This document shows positions 19,602 to 31,509 of a DNA stretch of 64,000 nt, piece by piece. Location of the stretch: the NCBI GenBank assembly GCA_015179125.1, contig WHVA01000498.1, positions 16,988-80,987 on the forward strand. Reading direction: 5' to 3'. This DNA comes from Gautieria morchelliformis. Taxonomy: Eukaryota > Basidiomycota > Agaricomycetes > Gomphales > Gomphaceae. Made by a program: the position numbers and the translations under genes. Each line of letters opens with the position of its first letter. Position 1 is the first letter of the stretch. Below the pieces are notes generated by a model. That model ran no database searches. It was not told the DNA's origin and saw only the letters and a list, made by a program, of their open reading frames with translations.

Positions 19602-22600
19602 ATGACGTCCTCTATCACTTCATTCATCCCTGAGAACTGGGCTCGCCCCAAAATGTCCAAGCTTCTCCTGGGTGGTGAAAACTATGAGTCCTGGGCCAGC
19701 GAAGCCAAAGCTGTTCTCGCTACTAGTGGGTTATGGAAATACTTTGACACGAACAATCCTTGCTCGACCATCCCTCCTGACACCAAACCGTCTGAAAAAG
19801 ACCTCTGGATTGCGAAGAACACCACACTCATCTTCACCGTTCAGCTAATGATGGACCCTTCGCTCCACCATGTCATAGCTGGCTGTACTACTGCGTCCAC
19901 CGCATGGAGCAAAGTCCGTGAATCCTTCTCTACGCTGGGCCCAATGCATCAAGTCTCGCTACTCAAACGTGTGCTCTCCACTCGTTTCTCCCCAGGCATC
20001 AATATCGACGTCACCCTTCTTGCACTTGAGCACACTATGAAAGACATGTTTGCCGCTGGTCCAATCAAGGGGGACGACTGGATGATCATTATCTGCTTGA
20101 ACACCCTCTCCCATGACTTCTTCACTCCGATCCGTGAGCAACTCGAAGGTATCCTCACTTCTACCAAGGATGGCATTACATTCGACGGACTTAAAGCTCG
20201 CCTTCGTTTCGAAGCCTCTAAAGTCCGCCATGCTAATCAAGTTATTGCTGCTGAGGAATCCCTCGCTGCTGTCACTGCCAAGAAACCCTCCTCCAGAGTT
20301 ACCTGTGCGAATTGCAACAAGCCTGTCCACTCGAAGGAAAAATGTTGGCGTCCCAGTGGTGGTGACGAAGGTGGCGGCCCACGTGCACGTGCAAAGAAGG
20401 AGAAGGATGCCGCTCTTGCTGCCGATGCCAATGTTGCGGGGGAGACTAAGACTAAAACTGAATCAGCCAACATTGCATCCTCTGCTATGTCTGCGACGTC
20501 CTGTCTGATAACCTTTCACCAGCAAGATGATCACCTCTACGAGAATGACTGGTCTTTTGCGTGTACGGACGAAACTGACGCCGCATGTAGTATCGATTGG
20601 GCAGCACATCAACGTGGCAATACTGGTGCACCTGAATCAGTACTCGCGTCAATGGGTCCCATCCCTCGATTCCTTGATTCCGGTGCATCCATTCACTGCA
20701 CCCCATGCAGAGATGATTTCACCAAGCTTGTGCCAATCGAACCTCGTCCCATCAAAGGAATGAACGGTTCCATTGCCAAAGCCATCGGTGTAGGAGACGT
20801 TACAATGAATACGCTAAGCGGAAAATCCCTTACATTGTGACAAGTCCTCTATGTCCCCAATGCCACCATAAGACTCATCTCAGTAGGCAAGCTCGGTGAT
20901 GATGACAACTACGTCTCGGTCTTTTCCAAAGACCAATGCCACGTATATGATCAACAGAAGAAAGGGAGGCTTAAGGGCACTAGAGTGTATGGCGGTCTAT
21001 ATCATATCCCAACAACCTCATCAGCCCAAGCTTATGCTAACCTTGCGAGAGCCCCCGCTAGTCTCAAAACCTGGCACAGGCGTCTTGGCCATGTCAATTA
21101 CCCCTCGATCATTGCTATGGCAAAGAAACGCATGGCTACAGGTATGCCTACCGACCTCTCTTCCATACCACCAACCTGTGAACATTGTATCCTCGGGAAG
21201 CAGACAAAAGTGTCGGTACCAAAGATACATGAAAGTGAGAGAGCCAAGGGTATCCTAGACATCATATTCTCCGACATCACCGGGCCCCAAGGATGTACCT
21301 GCCGGTGGAAAATTCTATGCTCTAAACTTCATAGACGACTACTCCAGAAAAACTTGGACTTACCTACTTGCCAAAAAAAGTGACGCCGTCACCGCATTCA
21401 AAGAATGGCTAGCGCTGGTCGAATGCCAATCCAGTCGCACTGTCAAGAAATTTGTCACTGACAACGGTGGCAAATATACATCTAAGCTATATGAGAGATA
21501 TCTCCTCAACCAGGGTATACAACACCTCTTTACAGCACCATATACTTCTGCCGAGAACGGCATCGTTGAACGGAGCCACCGTACTCTCATGTCGAGGGCG
21601 CGAGCAATCTGATCTGACGCAAAACTCCCTCCTACCCTATGGGGTGAATGTGTGCTAACAGCTGTATACCTCAGAAATAGGACCCCCACTAAGGCCCTCA
21701 ACAATAAGACCCCTTATGAGGCCTGGACAGGTCAGAAACCCGACGTTTCGCATCTACGAGAAATCGGATGCAGGGTGTTTGTACTAATCCAAAACCGTCA
21801 CGTCGCGAAGATCTACAACCGTTCCATTGAGTGTGTACTAGTTGGCTACTCACTGAACTCTAAGGCATACCGGTGTTACAACCGAACTACTGGTCAGATC
21901 ATAACGTCTCGGAATGTTACATTCATCGAATCTAAGGACGACACCCCTCGACCACTTCACCCTGGCCTTGTAGTTGGAGACCAAACCGATGACAGCAGAA
22001 GCGACCATGGCATGGATTACAGTCACAACACCGGCAGTGCGGATGGAGGGGGAGCTGAGGGTCCTCACGGAGAGGGTGTACTGGATGGCGAGGGAGAGTC
22101 AGAGGAGGAATTGGAGGTTGAGGCCCCAGAGGGTGTTGAAACCGATCTTCCCAAACTGGCCACGATTGACCAACTACCACACCATTCCTTGCATGTACCA
22201 AAACCATCAGCCGCGGGTACTGCGATGCGAAACATTCCCTACACCAGCCGCACCGAGCGTGCCGTCACTGAAATCACTTCTGCTACCACCATAGCACGAC
22301 TTGCACAAGCTGCAAAAAGGAATGCTGACCTCGAGGCTAACTTCGTTGAGGATATGGCACTTGCTGGCATCATTCATGAGGACGAGGACCCCACATCTTT
22401 CACAGAAGCCCTCAAAGGCCCGAACGGTCCGATGTGGCAACTAGGCATGGATTCCGAGCTACAGTCCATGCAAAAACATCACATATGGGACCTCGTCCCT
22501 CGAAGCTCTGTCCCTACTGGCAAAAAGATTATCAAGAGTAAAACTGTCTGTCACATCAAATGTGACGAATCTGGTAAAATGGCCAAGCTAAAAGTTCGAA

Positions 22601-24661
22601 TCGTCGCAAAAGGGTTTACTCAGGTTCCAGGTCAAGACTACCACGACACTTTTTCACCCGTTGCTCGCCTGGAATCTTTCCGCCTGGTCCTTTCCCTAGC
22701 CGCCTCTCTCGACTGGGAAATACGCCAGCTGGACGTTAAAACCGCTTTCCTTCACTCTGAGCTAGACGAGGAGATTTATATGGAGCAGGCCGAGGGTAGT
22801 TGTTACGACCGTTCATTTCCGACTTCCGACCCTCAGTTCCACAATACCTTCCGCTCCTACGATATTTCCGCAACACATTCCACCCCTCCGATATTTCCGA
22901 CATTTCGCCCCTTGTACATTTCCCTTGTTCTTTCGACTATATTACTCGGACCCACCGGACCCACCTCACCGTTCATCAAGGCCATATATCCGGTCCTCCT
23001 TGTGTTTCGTTGTCAGATATGTTTTTCCGACCCCTTGTTCTTTGCCATTGTTCTACCTTACCCTGAACCCCCTTGTAGTCCCATTGTTCCCAATAGTTAG
23101 TTCCCACGCATTGTCTACTCGACTTCCGCTTCCCCCGGAATTTGCTTAGTACTATATCATTACCTGTTGTCTCAGCTCTTTGTATAAAACCCCCTCATGT
23201 ATGTCTGTTATTCTGCAATCAGATAATCACCTTCGATACTTGATTTCCTTCGCTCCATCTCCTGTTCTTAGCACAGCGAGTCTAGCAAGATCTCAGTCTC
23301 TCTCCGCCTTCCGTCTTCCGCCTTCCACCTCAGTTCCGACCCAAGTTCCGACCAACCTTTGGTTCAGTACTTTCCGCCTTCCAACTCAGTTCCGAACTAC
23401 TTAGGACGATAGTTCATCGGGGCGCAACCTATAAGTTGAAGCCGCCGTCCTTTCCAGTTCCGACATAGCGGAAATCTCGATACGTAACAGTAGTATCACC
23501 CCGGGCAACAAGAACCATGTGTGCCAACTGAGAAAAGGCTTATATGGCCTTAAACAATCTGGCCGGCAATGGAATAAAACCCTAGACAAAGCGATGGTTG
23601 CTCACCACTTCGTTTGGAATCCCGTCGACCATTGTGTCTACAGCCGCTCCACTAAGCTCGGAAAATCCATCCTCGTGATTCACACCGATGATATGGCTGC
23701 CACTGCCAGCACTATTGCGGAAATGGACTCGATCGTTCACAATCTACGAGCTGAAATTGACATCACCGACCTAGGCGATATACGCTGGATGCTAGGGATC
23801 GAGATCGTGCGCAACCGAACCGCAAGAACCATTTCGCTGAGCCAGACGGCCTACATTGAACGCATCGTCAAGCGCTTCAACCTTGACACCGCCTACCCTG
23901 TCTGGACCCCACTAAGTGTGGATGCAAAAGCCCTTTCATCCGATCAATCACCTACTAGCCCAGAGGAGGTCGCTATCATGTCCTGAGTTCCATACCGCGC
24001 CGCCATAGGGTCAATGATGTACGCTTCTATGTGCACCTGACCTGATATCACGTTCTCAGTAAATCGCCTGTCACAATTCTCGATCAACCCTGGGCACCCC
24101 CACTGGGCAGCTGCGAAACATGTCCTCACATACCTCAACTCCACTCGCACTCACCGCCTTGTTCTTGGGCGCACCTGCTCGTCCATCACGCTTACCGGCT
24201 CTGCTGACTTGGACTATGCCTCCAAGTCTGACAGTAGAAGGTCTGTCTCGGGCTATGCATTCTTCCTAGGAGGTGGTGCCATAACTTGGAGCTTGAAGAA
24301 ACAGGCTTCTATAACCACTTCCAGCTGTGAAGCTGAGTACTCCTCAGCATGTCATGCTGCAAAGGAGGGCCGTATGGCTACGGAACCTACTAAACCTCCT
24401 TGGCCACGAGCAGAAACACGCCACGCATATTCAAAGCGACAACATGGGCACGATATCCATCATCAAAGACCCTTCTTATCATGCTAGATCAAAGCATTTC
24501 GATGTTCAACACCACTACATCCAAGAACGCGTGCACAACTCAGAACTTGAATTCTATCACGTACAGACGTCCAGCATGATAGCCGACATCCTCACGAAAG
24601 CTCTGCCCAGACCAGCGCATGACAGACTTCTGAAACTCATCGGCATTCGCTCAAACCCTTG
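19602..24661 (+). pseudogene. copia-C gag-pol, broken and interrupted by a solo LTR
   Basis: The first frame (19602-20840) encodes Gag (KLLLGGENYESWASEA), a CCHC knuckle (CANCNKPVHSKEKC) and the protease site FLDSGASIHCTP. The integrase follows (RLGHVNYPS, CEHCILGKQ, NFIDDYSRKTW, VTDNGGKYTS, SAENGIVERSHR), then RT ([33 protein letters not shown]) up to the solo LTR1 at 22801. RT resumes at 23495 (QLRKGLYGLKQSGRQWN, active-site equivalent VIHTDDMAA) and RNase H ends the element (KHFDVQHHYI, IADILTKAL). Defects are TGA stops at 20838, 21610, 23984 and 24038, and frameshifts near 21290 and 24380. Most of the stops fall where Arg is expected. Confidence 0.9.
22801..23489 (+). mobile_element. Solo LTR1 (689 bp) inserted in copia-C reverse transcriptase
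   Basis: The insertion runs from TGTTACGACCG to CGATACGTAACA and is flanked by a perfect 5-bp target duplication GTAGT (22796-22800 and 23490-23494). Removing it rejoins the copia-C RT frame (MEQAEG before, QLRKGLYGLKQ after). It contains a TATAAAA box near 23184. The single LTR with intact target duplication is the product of LTR-LTR recombination. Imperfect inverted ends (TGTTACG/CGTAACA) and the 5-bp duplication are typical of LTR elements. Confidence 0.95.
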
Positions 24662-24686
24662 ATACTGATCCTACATCACGGGGGAG

Positions 24687-24934
24687 TGTTGGAGTTCGAT
24701 GTGGTTCGTCTATATGGACCCACACATGCTGAGTCCATATAGTTCAGATTCCACATCTCCGCTTCTCTCCTCAGTCATTCATGCCACTCTGAACGTCTGA
24801 GGTAAGAAAGCTCAGCTACTACTTCGCTATCTTACCAATTACTTACTCGCACTGTAGCCTAACGTAGTGCAGGTAATACATAGTCGTTCATGCCACTCTG
24901 AACGTCTGAGCCTAACGTAGTGCAGACTCCAATA
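24687..24934 (+). repeat. copia-C 3' LTR
   Basis: 248 bp from TGTTGGAGTTCGATG to ACTCCAATA, preceded by the purine run ACGGGGGAG. Its second half contains a partial tandem duplication: the ATGCCACTCTGAACGTCTGAG-type segment and the CCTAACGTAGTGCAG segment each occur twice. Confidence 0.85.
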
Positions 24935-24986
24935 GTTTCCATCTGGCGACAGATTTTTCGTGTCCATGCAGCAAGACGATGTTGGA

Positions 24987-25118
24987 TCAGAAATACACCG
25001 AGAAGAAAAAAACCTGGGGAACGTGACATCACACGCGTGATACCCAAAAACATGGTGCGCCTATCCATCAACCGTGCGCGCGAGGAAAAAAAGTCTGCCA
25101 GTAAGAAAGTCTGCCAGT
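24987..25118 (+). repeat. Short dispersed repeat R, copy 1 (MITE-like)
   Basis: It shares with 44031-44142 the order ATCAGAAATACA, CACCGAGA, A-tract, AACCT-GGGAACGTGACRTCAC, GCGTGATA, GAGGAAAAAAAGTCTGCCAGT and a second TCTGCCAGT. This copy has about 40 extra bases in the middle. Neither copy has an ORF. No clear terminal inverted repeat or target duplication could be defined. Confidence 0.6.
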
Positions 25119-26283
25119 CACCGTGTTTTAGGGGTTGGTAATCGTGGTGGGAATTCTCACGAGTAGGTGAGATCTAGCGGGGTTATAGTGGGTGCTCGGG
25201 CTGTGATCAGTCGGGGTACTCGATAATATATGAGCCAATATGAATATGGCGTGACTTGCGTTCAGTTTAGATAGCTTCATAGATGTTAGTCCTCGTTTGT
25301 AGGTCCAAACAATATAGGTATTCAGCATCATAACACATGGGCTCATCACAGCCTGACTGACACTCCTCATCTGAGCACAAGTTTTTATCAACTTGTCAAA
25401 TTGTGCCCACGCATACTGTACCATTACGACCATAGGTTCAGTCACGTGTCACAAGACCCCTTGAACCTGAACTCCCAGAGCCCTTGTCACCTGTCACACA
25501 TAGGTCTGAACTACAGGTTGAGTAGGTCCAGAATAGGTACTTCAGGAGCTTCAAATCGTTTTTTTTTTTCACACTCACAGCATAGTTACGATTAAACAAA
25601 GTCATATAGGAGCAGAACCCTGGAATCACACAGACGGCTTTTTAGAATGTCTGCCCAAACTGTACTGCTCAGCTTGAAATGGAACATTTGGAAAGAACCT
25701 TCAAATGGATCATCACCCTTCATGCTTGTAGGATACTCATATGTGAAGCAGGTAGAAGACTACCATGTAGATGATCAGGAATTAGGAATGGTGTGTAGGA
25801 TGACGGCTGTCTGAATGTGAGCCAATATGGATATTCTCCATGATAGATCAGATTGTCAGCGGCTGAGTTGGATGGGTTCGTTGAACTAATTTAAGTTCAT
25901 TCACATGTCACGGCTACCCCTGAACCACTGAACTAGGTAAAATTTCATGTCACACCGCCGAGCTCTGAACCTATGGTCGTAATGGTACAGTATCGTGTAT
26001 TTGCGATACTATTACCTACATCCATGTTTAAGCCTCACAAGTAGTCCTAATCTGATTATACTTGAGCCCCTCGAAACCAGGCAGATCGGTGGAGATAAAA
26101 GTAGTTCCATTACTCTAATAGGTTGCGATGCATCATAGCTACATTGCATCCACACCGCCCCATAGAATTTTCTTTTCTACCTTAAGAGCCGTTCCACTGC
26201 CTTCCCCACACCCTGAAAACATGCAGGTTGTTCACCACGACCCAAGCGACCCATATCCGAACCCACCGCCAACTCTGATGTAT
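25119..26283. other. Intergenic stretch with a long-range inverted repeat, no gene recognised
   Basis: No ORF longer than about 65 codons and no spliced gene pattern was recognised. It contains a perfect 28-bp inverted repeat with arms at 25414-25441 and 25965-25992, 523 bp apart. The interior is AT-rich and includes a T-tract at 25559-25569. The 579-bp span may be an old non-autonomous element. Confidence 0.5.
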
Positions 26284-26288
26284 TGTTT

Positions 26289-26379
26289 TGTTAGAACTGA
26301 GTTCGAAGATGGAACCAACGAGTAAGGTTCATCTTCGAACTCAGCCACTATGTAGCTGACTAATTGACAGATAATGACA
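26289..26379 (-). repeat. copia-D 3' LTR (91 bp)
   Basis: On the minus strand it starts TGTCATTATCTG and ends GTTCTAACA. Most of it is one near-perfect hairpin: the arms CTGAGTTCGAAGATGGAACC and GGTTCATCTTCGAACTCAG are separated by about 10 bases. It lies directly after the polypurine tract of the element. Confidence 0.85.
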
Positions 26380-27455
26380 TGCCCCCCTGACGAAGGCAAT
26401 CTCCCAGTTAGAAAAGTCCCATGGTATGCCTATGCCACTCCATCGCTTCGTGGGGCAGTGCTTTTGTTAGGAGGTCTGCAGGCATATCCTTCATGGGTAC
26501 ATATGTCACTTGGATTATTTTATGTGCAACCTTTTCCCGTAACCAGAAGAATTGAAGGTCGAGGTGTTTCATACGGCCATGGTGCTCCGGATTCTTCGCT
26601 ACGGATAGGGCAGACTGGTTGTCTATGTATAGGCAGGACGGTTTTTCGATCTTTGAATTGAGTTCGTCGAACAAATTCCGTAGCCACATAATTTCAGTTC
26701 CGGCTAGGGTTGCTGCTACAAACTCTGCTTCCATTGTGGAGAGGGTGACAATGTTTTGTAGCTTGCTGGCCCAACTGATGGCTCCCGTCCTGATTTTTGT
26801 AAGGAATCTGGAGGTTGATCTGCCGTTATCTGGATTCCCCCCGTGGTTGGTGTCTGTCCACGTCTGGAATGACTCAGTCGAGTTGCTGGGGGCGAAGGTG
26901 AGTTCGAGATATATGGTTCCTTTCAAGTACCGTAGGAGGTGCTTCACGGCGGCCCAATGTACAGGGCCAGGGTTCGAGTTGAATCGAGCGAGACACCCAA
27001 CGGTGTACGCGATGTCGGGGCGAGTTGCTATTGCGAGGTAGTTTAATGCACCGACCGCATTTAGATATGGTGTGTTTCGCATTTCTTCGATCTCTTCTGG
27101 GGTCAATGGACCCATCGCTGAGCTTAAGTTTAGGCCGGGAGTCATTGGTGTTGAGACTGGGCGACACTCCATCATGTGGAATCGTTCTAGGACATCTTTT
27201 ATGTATTGTTTCTGCAATAATTTCAGTGTCCTTTTTGAGCGGTCATAATTTACTTCCACTCCTAGCAGCAATGTCGTTGCTCCTAGGTCCTTCAACTTGA
27301 ATATCTTGGCAAGCTCGTTCTTTATTCGGTCAAGATCCTGTTTGGAGTTTGACACTAGAGTTAAGTCATCAACAAAGACAGGGATAACGACTTTTGTGGT
27401 ATCGCTTGTCCAGATGTAAACACTTGGGTCGGACTGGAGGCATCTGAAGCCTATG

Positions 27456-28734
27456 TGTCATGATGCGTTTATTCCTCATAACTCAGGTGCTCTGTCCTGC
27501 CATTTCTCACCCCATTTCCGTGTTCGTTCCAATCGCCATTGTCATGTTCGGCAACCGATGTTCGCTGATTTGCGCCCGTTACCATCGCCATGCCGTTAAA
27601 CGCACGACCGACGGCTTTGGACTAACTTAGCAGTCATTGTTGGGCCTATCACCTCCTCTGCTCGGCCCTCTTCCGATGATGTTCTGACAATCGGATTGTC
27701 ATGACCTATGTATTTCCTGCACCCTGTTACCCCCATTCCCTCGTTCGCTACTCCTCCTCCGTGTTCGCTCGGCTTCGCCCCTCCCTTCGGCCACGCCTCC
27801 TCTATGTTCTCTCCGTTCATCCTTCACCACATTTCGCCGAACCGCTATTCGCTGCTCACACATTTCGCCAACAAGGCACGCCATCAAATACGATCGATAC
27901 CATTTACCCGGCATGATGATTCATCACTAACCCCATCATCTTCTTAAATCCAACCCCTTTGGGTTTTCGTATGGCCAAAGTATGTTCGCGGAGTGTTCCT
28001 TCCGTAGGTCATGTGGGATCGACCCAGTGGACGAAGAGTCCGTGCAGGGTGACATGTATGCGGGTCCCAAGACATGGTTTCGTACATAAGTACCTTCGCC
28101 ACCTTTACTCTCCGTCGTTTCATGTTCGCACCCCTCCCTCACTCTATTGTATGTTCATTCCATCTCCTTAGTATCATGACTGCGCACCCCTATCCAACCC
28201 TGACTTTTGACAGCCTCTTTCCTATTTGCTGATACCTTACGAGCATTCGATATAAGTAGTTTCCATTCGCATGTATATTCCCCAGTTCAATTATCATACA
28301 TCATCCATCTTGTGCAAACTTGACCTCACTGTGATCATCGTCTTAAGCCTTCTCTTTGGTGACTTCTATCTTCGACCAGCAGAGGACTTAGGCATCACTG
28401 GTGAGTTCTAATACTTCATCTTCGTTACCTTAGCCTTCGAACCCTTTTCTGTGCTGTTGGCGAAGGGCTCCGAAGGAGCACCTTCGCCAGCGAAGGGATT
28501 GTTGAGACTTAGACAGCCCTTCCGTGAGACCTTGCACGTTACATCATCAAGAATCACGGGCTATTTTGCTATGACTATAGATAGGGTGAGCCCCGTTTAG
28601 GCAAAACCCTCTTACCTTGTGAACATTCATTGGTTCACCTATTCGCCGAACAGTATACTTATTCACACAAGTTATTCGGGCATTCGCTGTGTTCACTAAT
28701 ACACGATATTAACGCTTGAAAACCAATCTTGACA
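27456..28734 (+). mobile_element. Solo LTR2 (1279 bp) in copia-D reverse transcriptase
   Basis: It runs from TGTCATGATGCG to CAATCTTGACA and is flanked by a perfect 5-bp target duplication CTATG (27451-27455 and 28735-28739). It splits the copia-D RT between the GLYGLKQSGRLW motif and the FVDD box. An ATATAAG TATA-like motif lies near 28248. The short ORFs in it are not credible genes. Confidence 0.95.
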
Positions 28735-30476
28735 CTATGCTTTCTAGTGCTGCTCCTAGTCGCTCGTACCATAATCTTCCGCTCTGCTTGAGGCCATAGA
28801 GTCCTTTCTTTAATTTGCATACCCAGTCCTTTCCTCCCTGATGGTATCCCGTTGGCTGTTCCATGTATATGTTGGCATCGTCACCCAGTACTCCATTGAG
28901 GTAAGCATTCGAGATGTCTATTGATTCAATGTGCGCTCCTTGAATCGCTCCTTGGGCCAGTATAGCGCGCAAGGCGGCCCACCTCCCTGTGGGGGCGAAG
29001 ACTTCATCGTAGTCGATGCCTGGCCGTTGGGTATACCCTTTCGCTACTAGGCGACTCTTGTACTTGTCCAGGGAACCGTCCGAGTGGAGCTTGATCCGGA
29101 ACACCCATCTCGATCCGATAGCCTTTTCTCCTGGTGGTAGCCTGACTATTTCCCATGTTCCATTGTTTAAAAGTGCTTGAATTTCTGCATCTGTTGATTC
29201 TTTCCAGAGTTGGTTATCAGACCATCACATCGCTTCTGCAAAGGTGCTCGGGACTCTGTCATCCTTGATTGTTGCATTCAAAGCTATCTCAATTGTGTCT
29301 GGCGAAGGCATGTTTATGCTGGTGATAATTTGTTTATTATTGACAAATTCCAGGGCCTCAATGATGGATGCGATTGTTGCTGCGCCCCTGTCGGGGTCCG
29401 AATTGTGGTCTGGCAGTGGGCGTGGCCTGAGGAACAGATCATGGAGGTGGCGGTAGTTGACTCAGGTTGTATTTCTGCTTGAACGGCGGGGTTCATTGGC
29501 AGGTAAGGGTGGCAGGTCGGGGATTGGTGGGATGGGGGGGGGGCTGGAATGGGTCAGGGATGGGTTGGTGTTCCTGATCGTTGTTGTGTGGATCAGGGTC
29601 AGGGTTTTGGTTCTGAGGATCTTGTCCGATGGCTGGTGGAACGGCAGCTTCTCTCAGAAGTGGGGGCACTGGTAAGAGTGGTTCTTGGTTGGTAGAGTTT
29701 GGAGCGGATAGTCCTGGGAATTCAGTCTCATTGAAGATTACATCACGAGAAATGATGGTGCGTTTCGTGGTGGGGTCAAAACAGCGCCAGCCTTTGTAAC
29801 CAGTTTCGAAACCGAGGTAAATGCATTTTCAGGTCCTAGATTGCAGTCCAGTCCGGTCTGCTTTTTGTACATGGATGTAAGCCATGCATCCAAAGGTTCG
29901 AAGCATTCCTAGATCTGGTTTTTGGCCGTGCCAGGCTTCATATGGCGTCATGTTCAGGAGTGCAGAGGTTGGGGTGGCATTGACGATGCACACTAGTAGT
30001 TTCAGGGCATCCCCCCACATTGCTGCTGGAAGGTGAGCTTGTTGTAGTAATGCGATCGACCCTTCGATGAGAGTGCGGTTGGTGCGCTCTGAGATCCTGT
30101 TCTGCTGTGGTGTGCCTTTTGTGGTACGTTCATGGATTATACCTCGCCGTTTGAAGTGCTCATCCCATTTTTGGCCTACATACTCCCCACCTTTGTCATC
30201 TCTGAATTTTCTTATTCTCAAGCCGGTTTGGTTTTCGGCAAAAGCCTCATAGGCACGGTACGCATCGAAGACTTTGTCTTTCGTTCTCAGAAGATACACG
30301 CATCTGTATCTTGTGTGGTCATCCGTGAATGTTATCCAGTAGCGGTGTCCGGTTGCTGTACGGACTGGTAGTGGACCGTGTACATCTGATACAACAAGGT
30401 CAAGCGGCTTTGAGGCGCAGCTATCGGTCCTTTTTGGAAAAGGCTCGCAATGTTGCTTCGCGGTGATGCATGGCTC

Positions 30477-31509
30477 TGTCATGACCGGTTTATTTCTCCT
30501 ACCGCGTTACTTTCATGTTCCCCCTCGTCACTCCCTAGCATCTTCGTCAGAGTTCGCTGCACCCACCGACCACTCCTCCTCTACATCCACTCTACTCGTC
30601 GTTCGCTCCATCCTGCGAACCGCTATTCGCTGCTCACGCATTTCGCCAGCAGGCACGCCATCAAATATGATCGATACCAGTCACCCGGCATGATGGTTCA
30701 TCATTAACCCCATCATCTTCTTAATCCAACCCCATTGGGTGTTCGTATGGCCAAGGTGTGTTCGCAGGGCGTTCCTTCTATAGGTCGTGCAGGATCAACC
30801 TGGTAAACGAAGAGTCCGTGCAGGGTGGCATGTATGCGGGTCCCAAGACATGGTTTTGTCCATAAGTGCTTTCGCCCCCTTTACTCTCCATCGTTTCATG
30901 TTCGCATTCTTCCCTCACTCTATTGTATGTTTATTCCATCTCCTTAGTATCATGACTGCACACCCCGATCCGGTCCTAACTCACGACGGCCTCTTTCCTA
31001 TTCACTAATACCGTGCGAGCATTCGATATAAGTAGTTTACATTCGCATGTATATTCCCCAGTTCAATTATCATACGTCGTCCATCTTGTGCAAACTTGAC
31101 CTCACTGTGATTATCGTCTTGAGCCCTTCCTTGAAGATTTCTATCTTCGACCAGCCAAGTACTTAGGCATCACTGGTGAGTTCTCATACTTCATCTTTGT
31201 TACCTTAGCCTTCGAACTACTCTCTGCGCTGTTGGCGAAGGGCTCCTAAGGAGTACCTTCGCCAGCAAAGGGACCGTCGAAACTTAGACAGCCCTTCCAC
31301 AGTATCTTGCACATTGCATCGTCAAGTACTGCGAGCTGTTTCGCTACGACTGTAGACAGGGTGAGCCCCGTTCGGCCAACCCCTTTTGTTTCGTGAAACG
31401 TCCATCGGTTCACTTATTCGCCGAACGGCATACTTATTCGCACAAGTTATTCGGGCATTCGCTGTGTTCACTAATACACGATATTAACACCTAAAAACCA
31501 ATCTTGACA
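30477..31509 (+). mobile_element. Solo LTR2 (1033 bp) in copia-D integrase
   Basis: It runs from TGTCATGACCGG to CAATCTTGACA with a perfect 5-bp target duplication GGCTC (30472-30476 and 31510-31514). It is collinear with 27456-28734 but shorter, mainly in its first third. It splits the integrase zinc-finger cysteine motif of copia-D. Confidence 0.95.

Larger units (their letters stand above)
19444..24934 (+). mobile_element. Ty1/copia retrotransposon copia-C, 5'-truncated and decayed
   Basis: It keeps a complete 3' LTR (24687-24934) but only the last 18 bp of the 5' LTR (19444-19461), which match the 3' LTR end (GTAGTGCASACTCCAATA). These are followed at once by the primer-binding site. The interior carries gag-pol with several stops and frameshifts and a solo LTR1 inserted in the reverse transcriptase. 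Confidence 0.88.
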
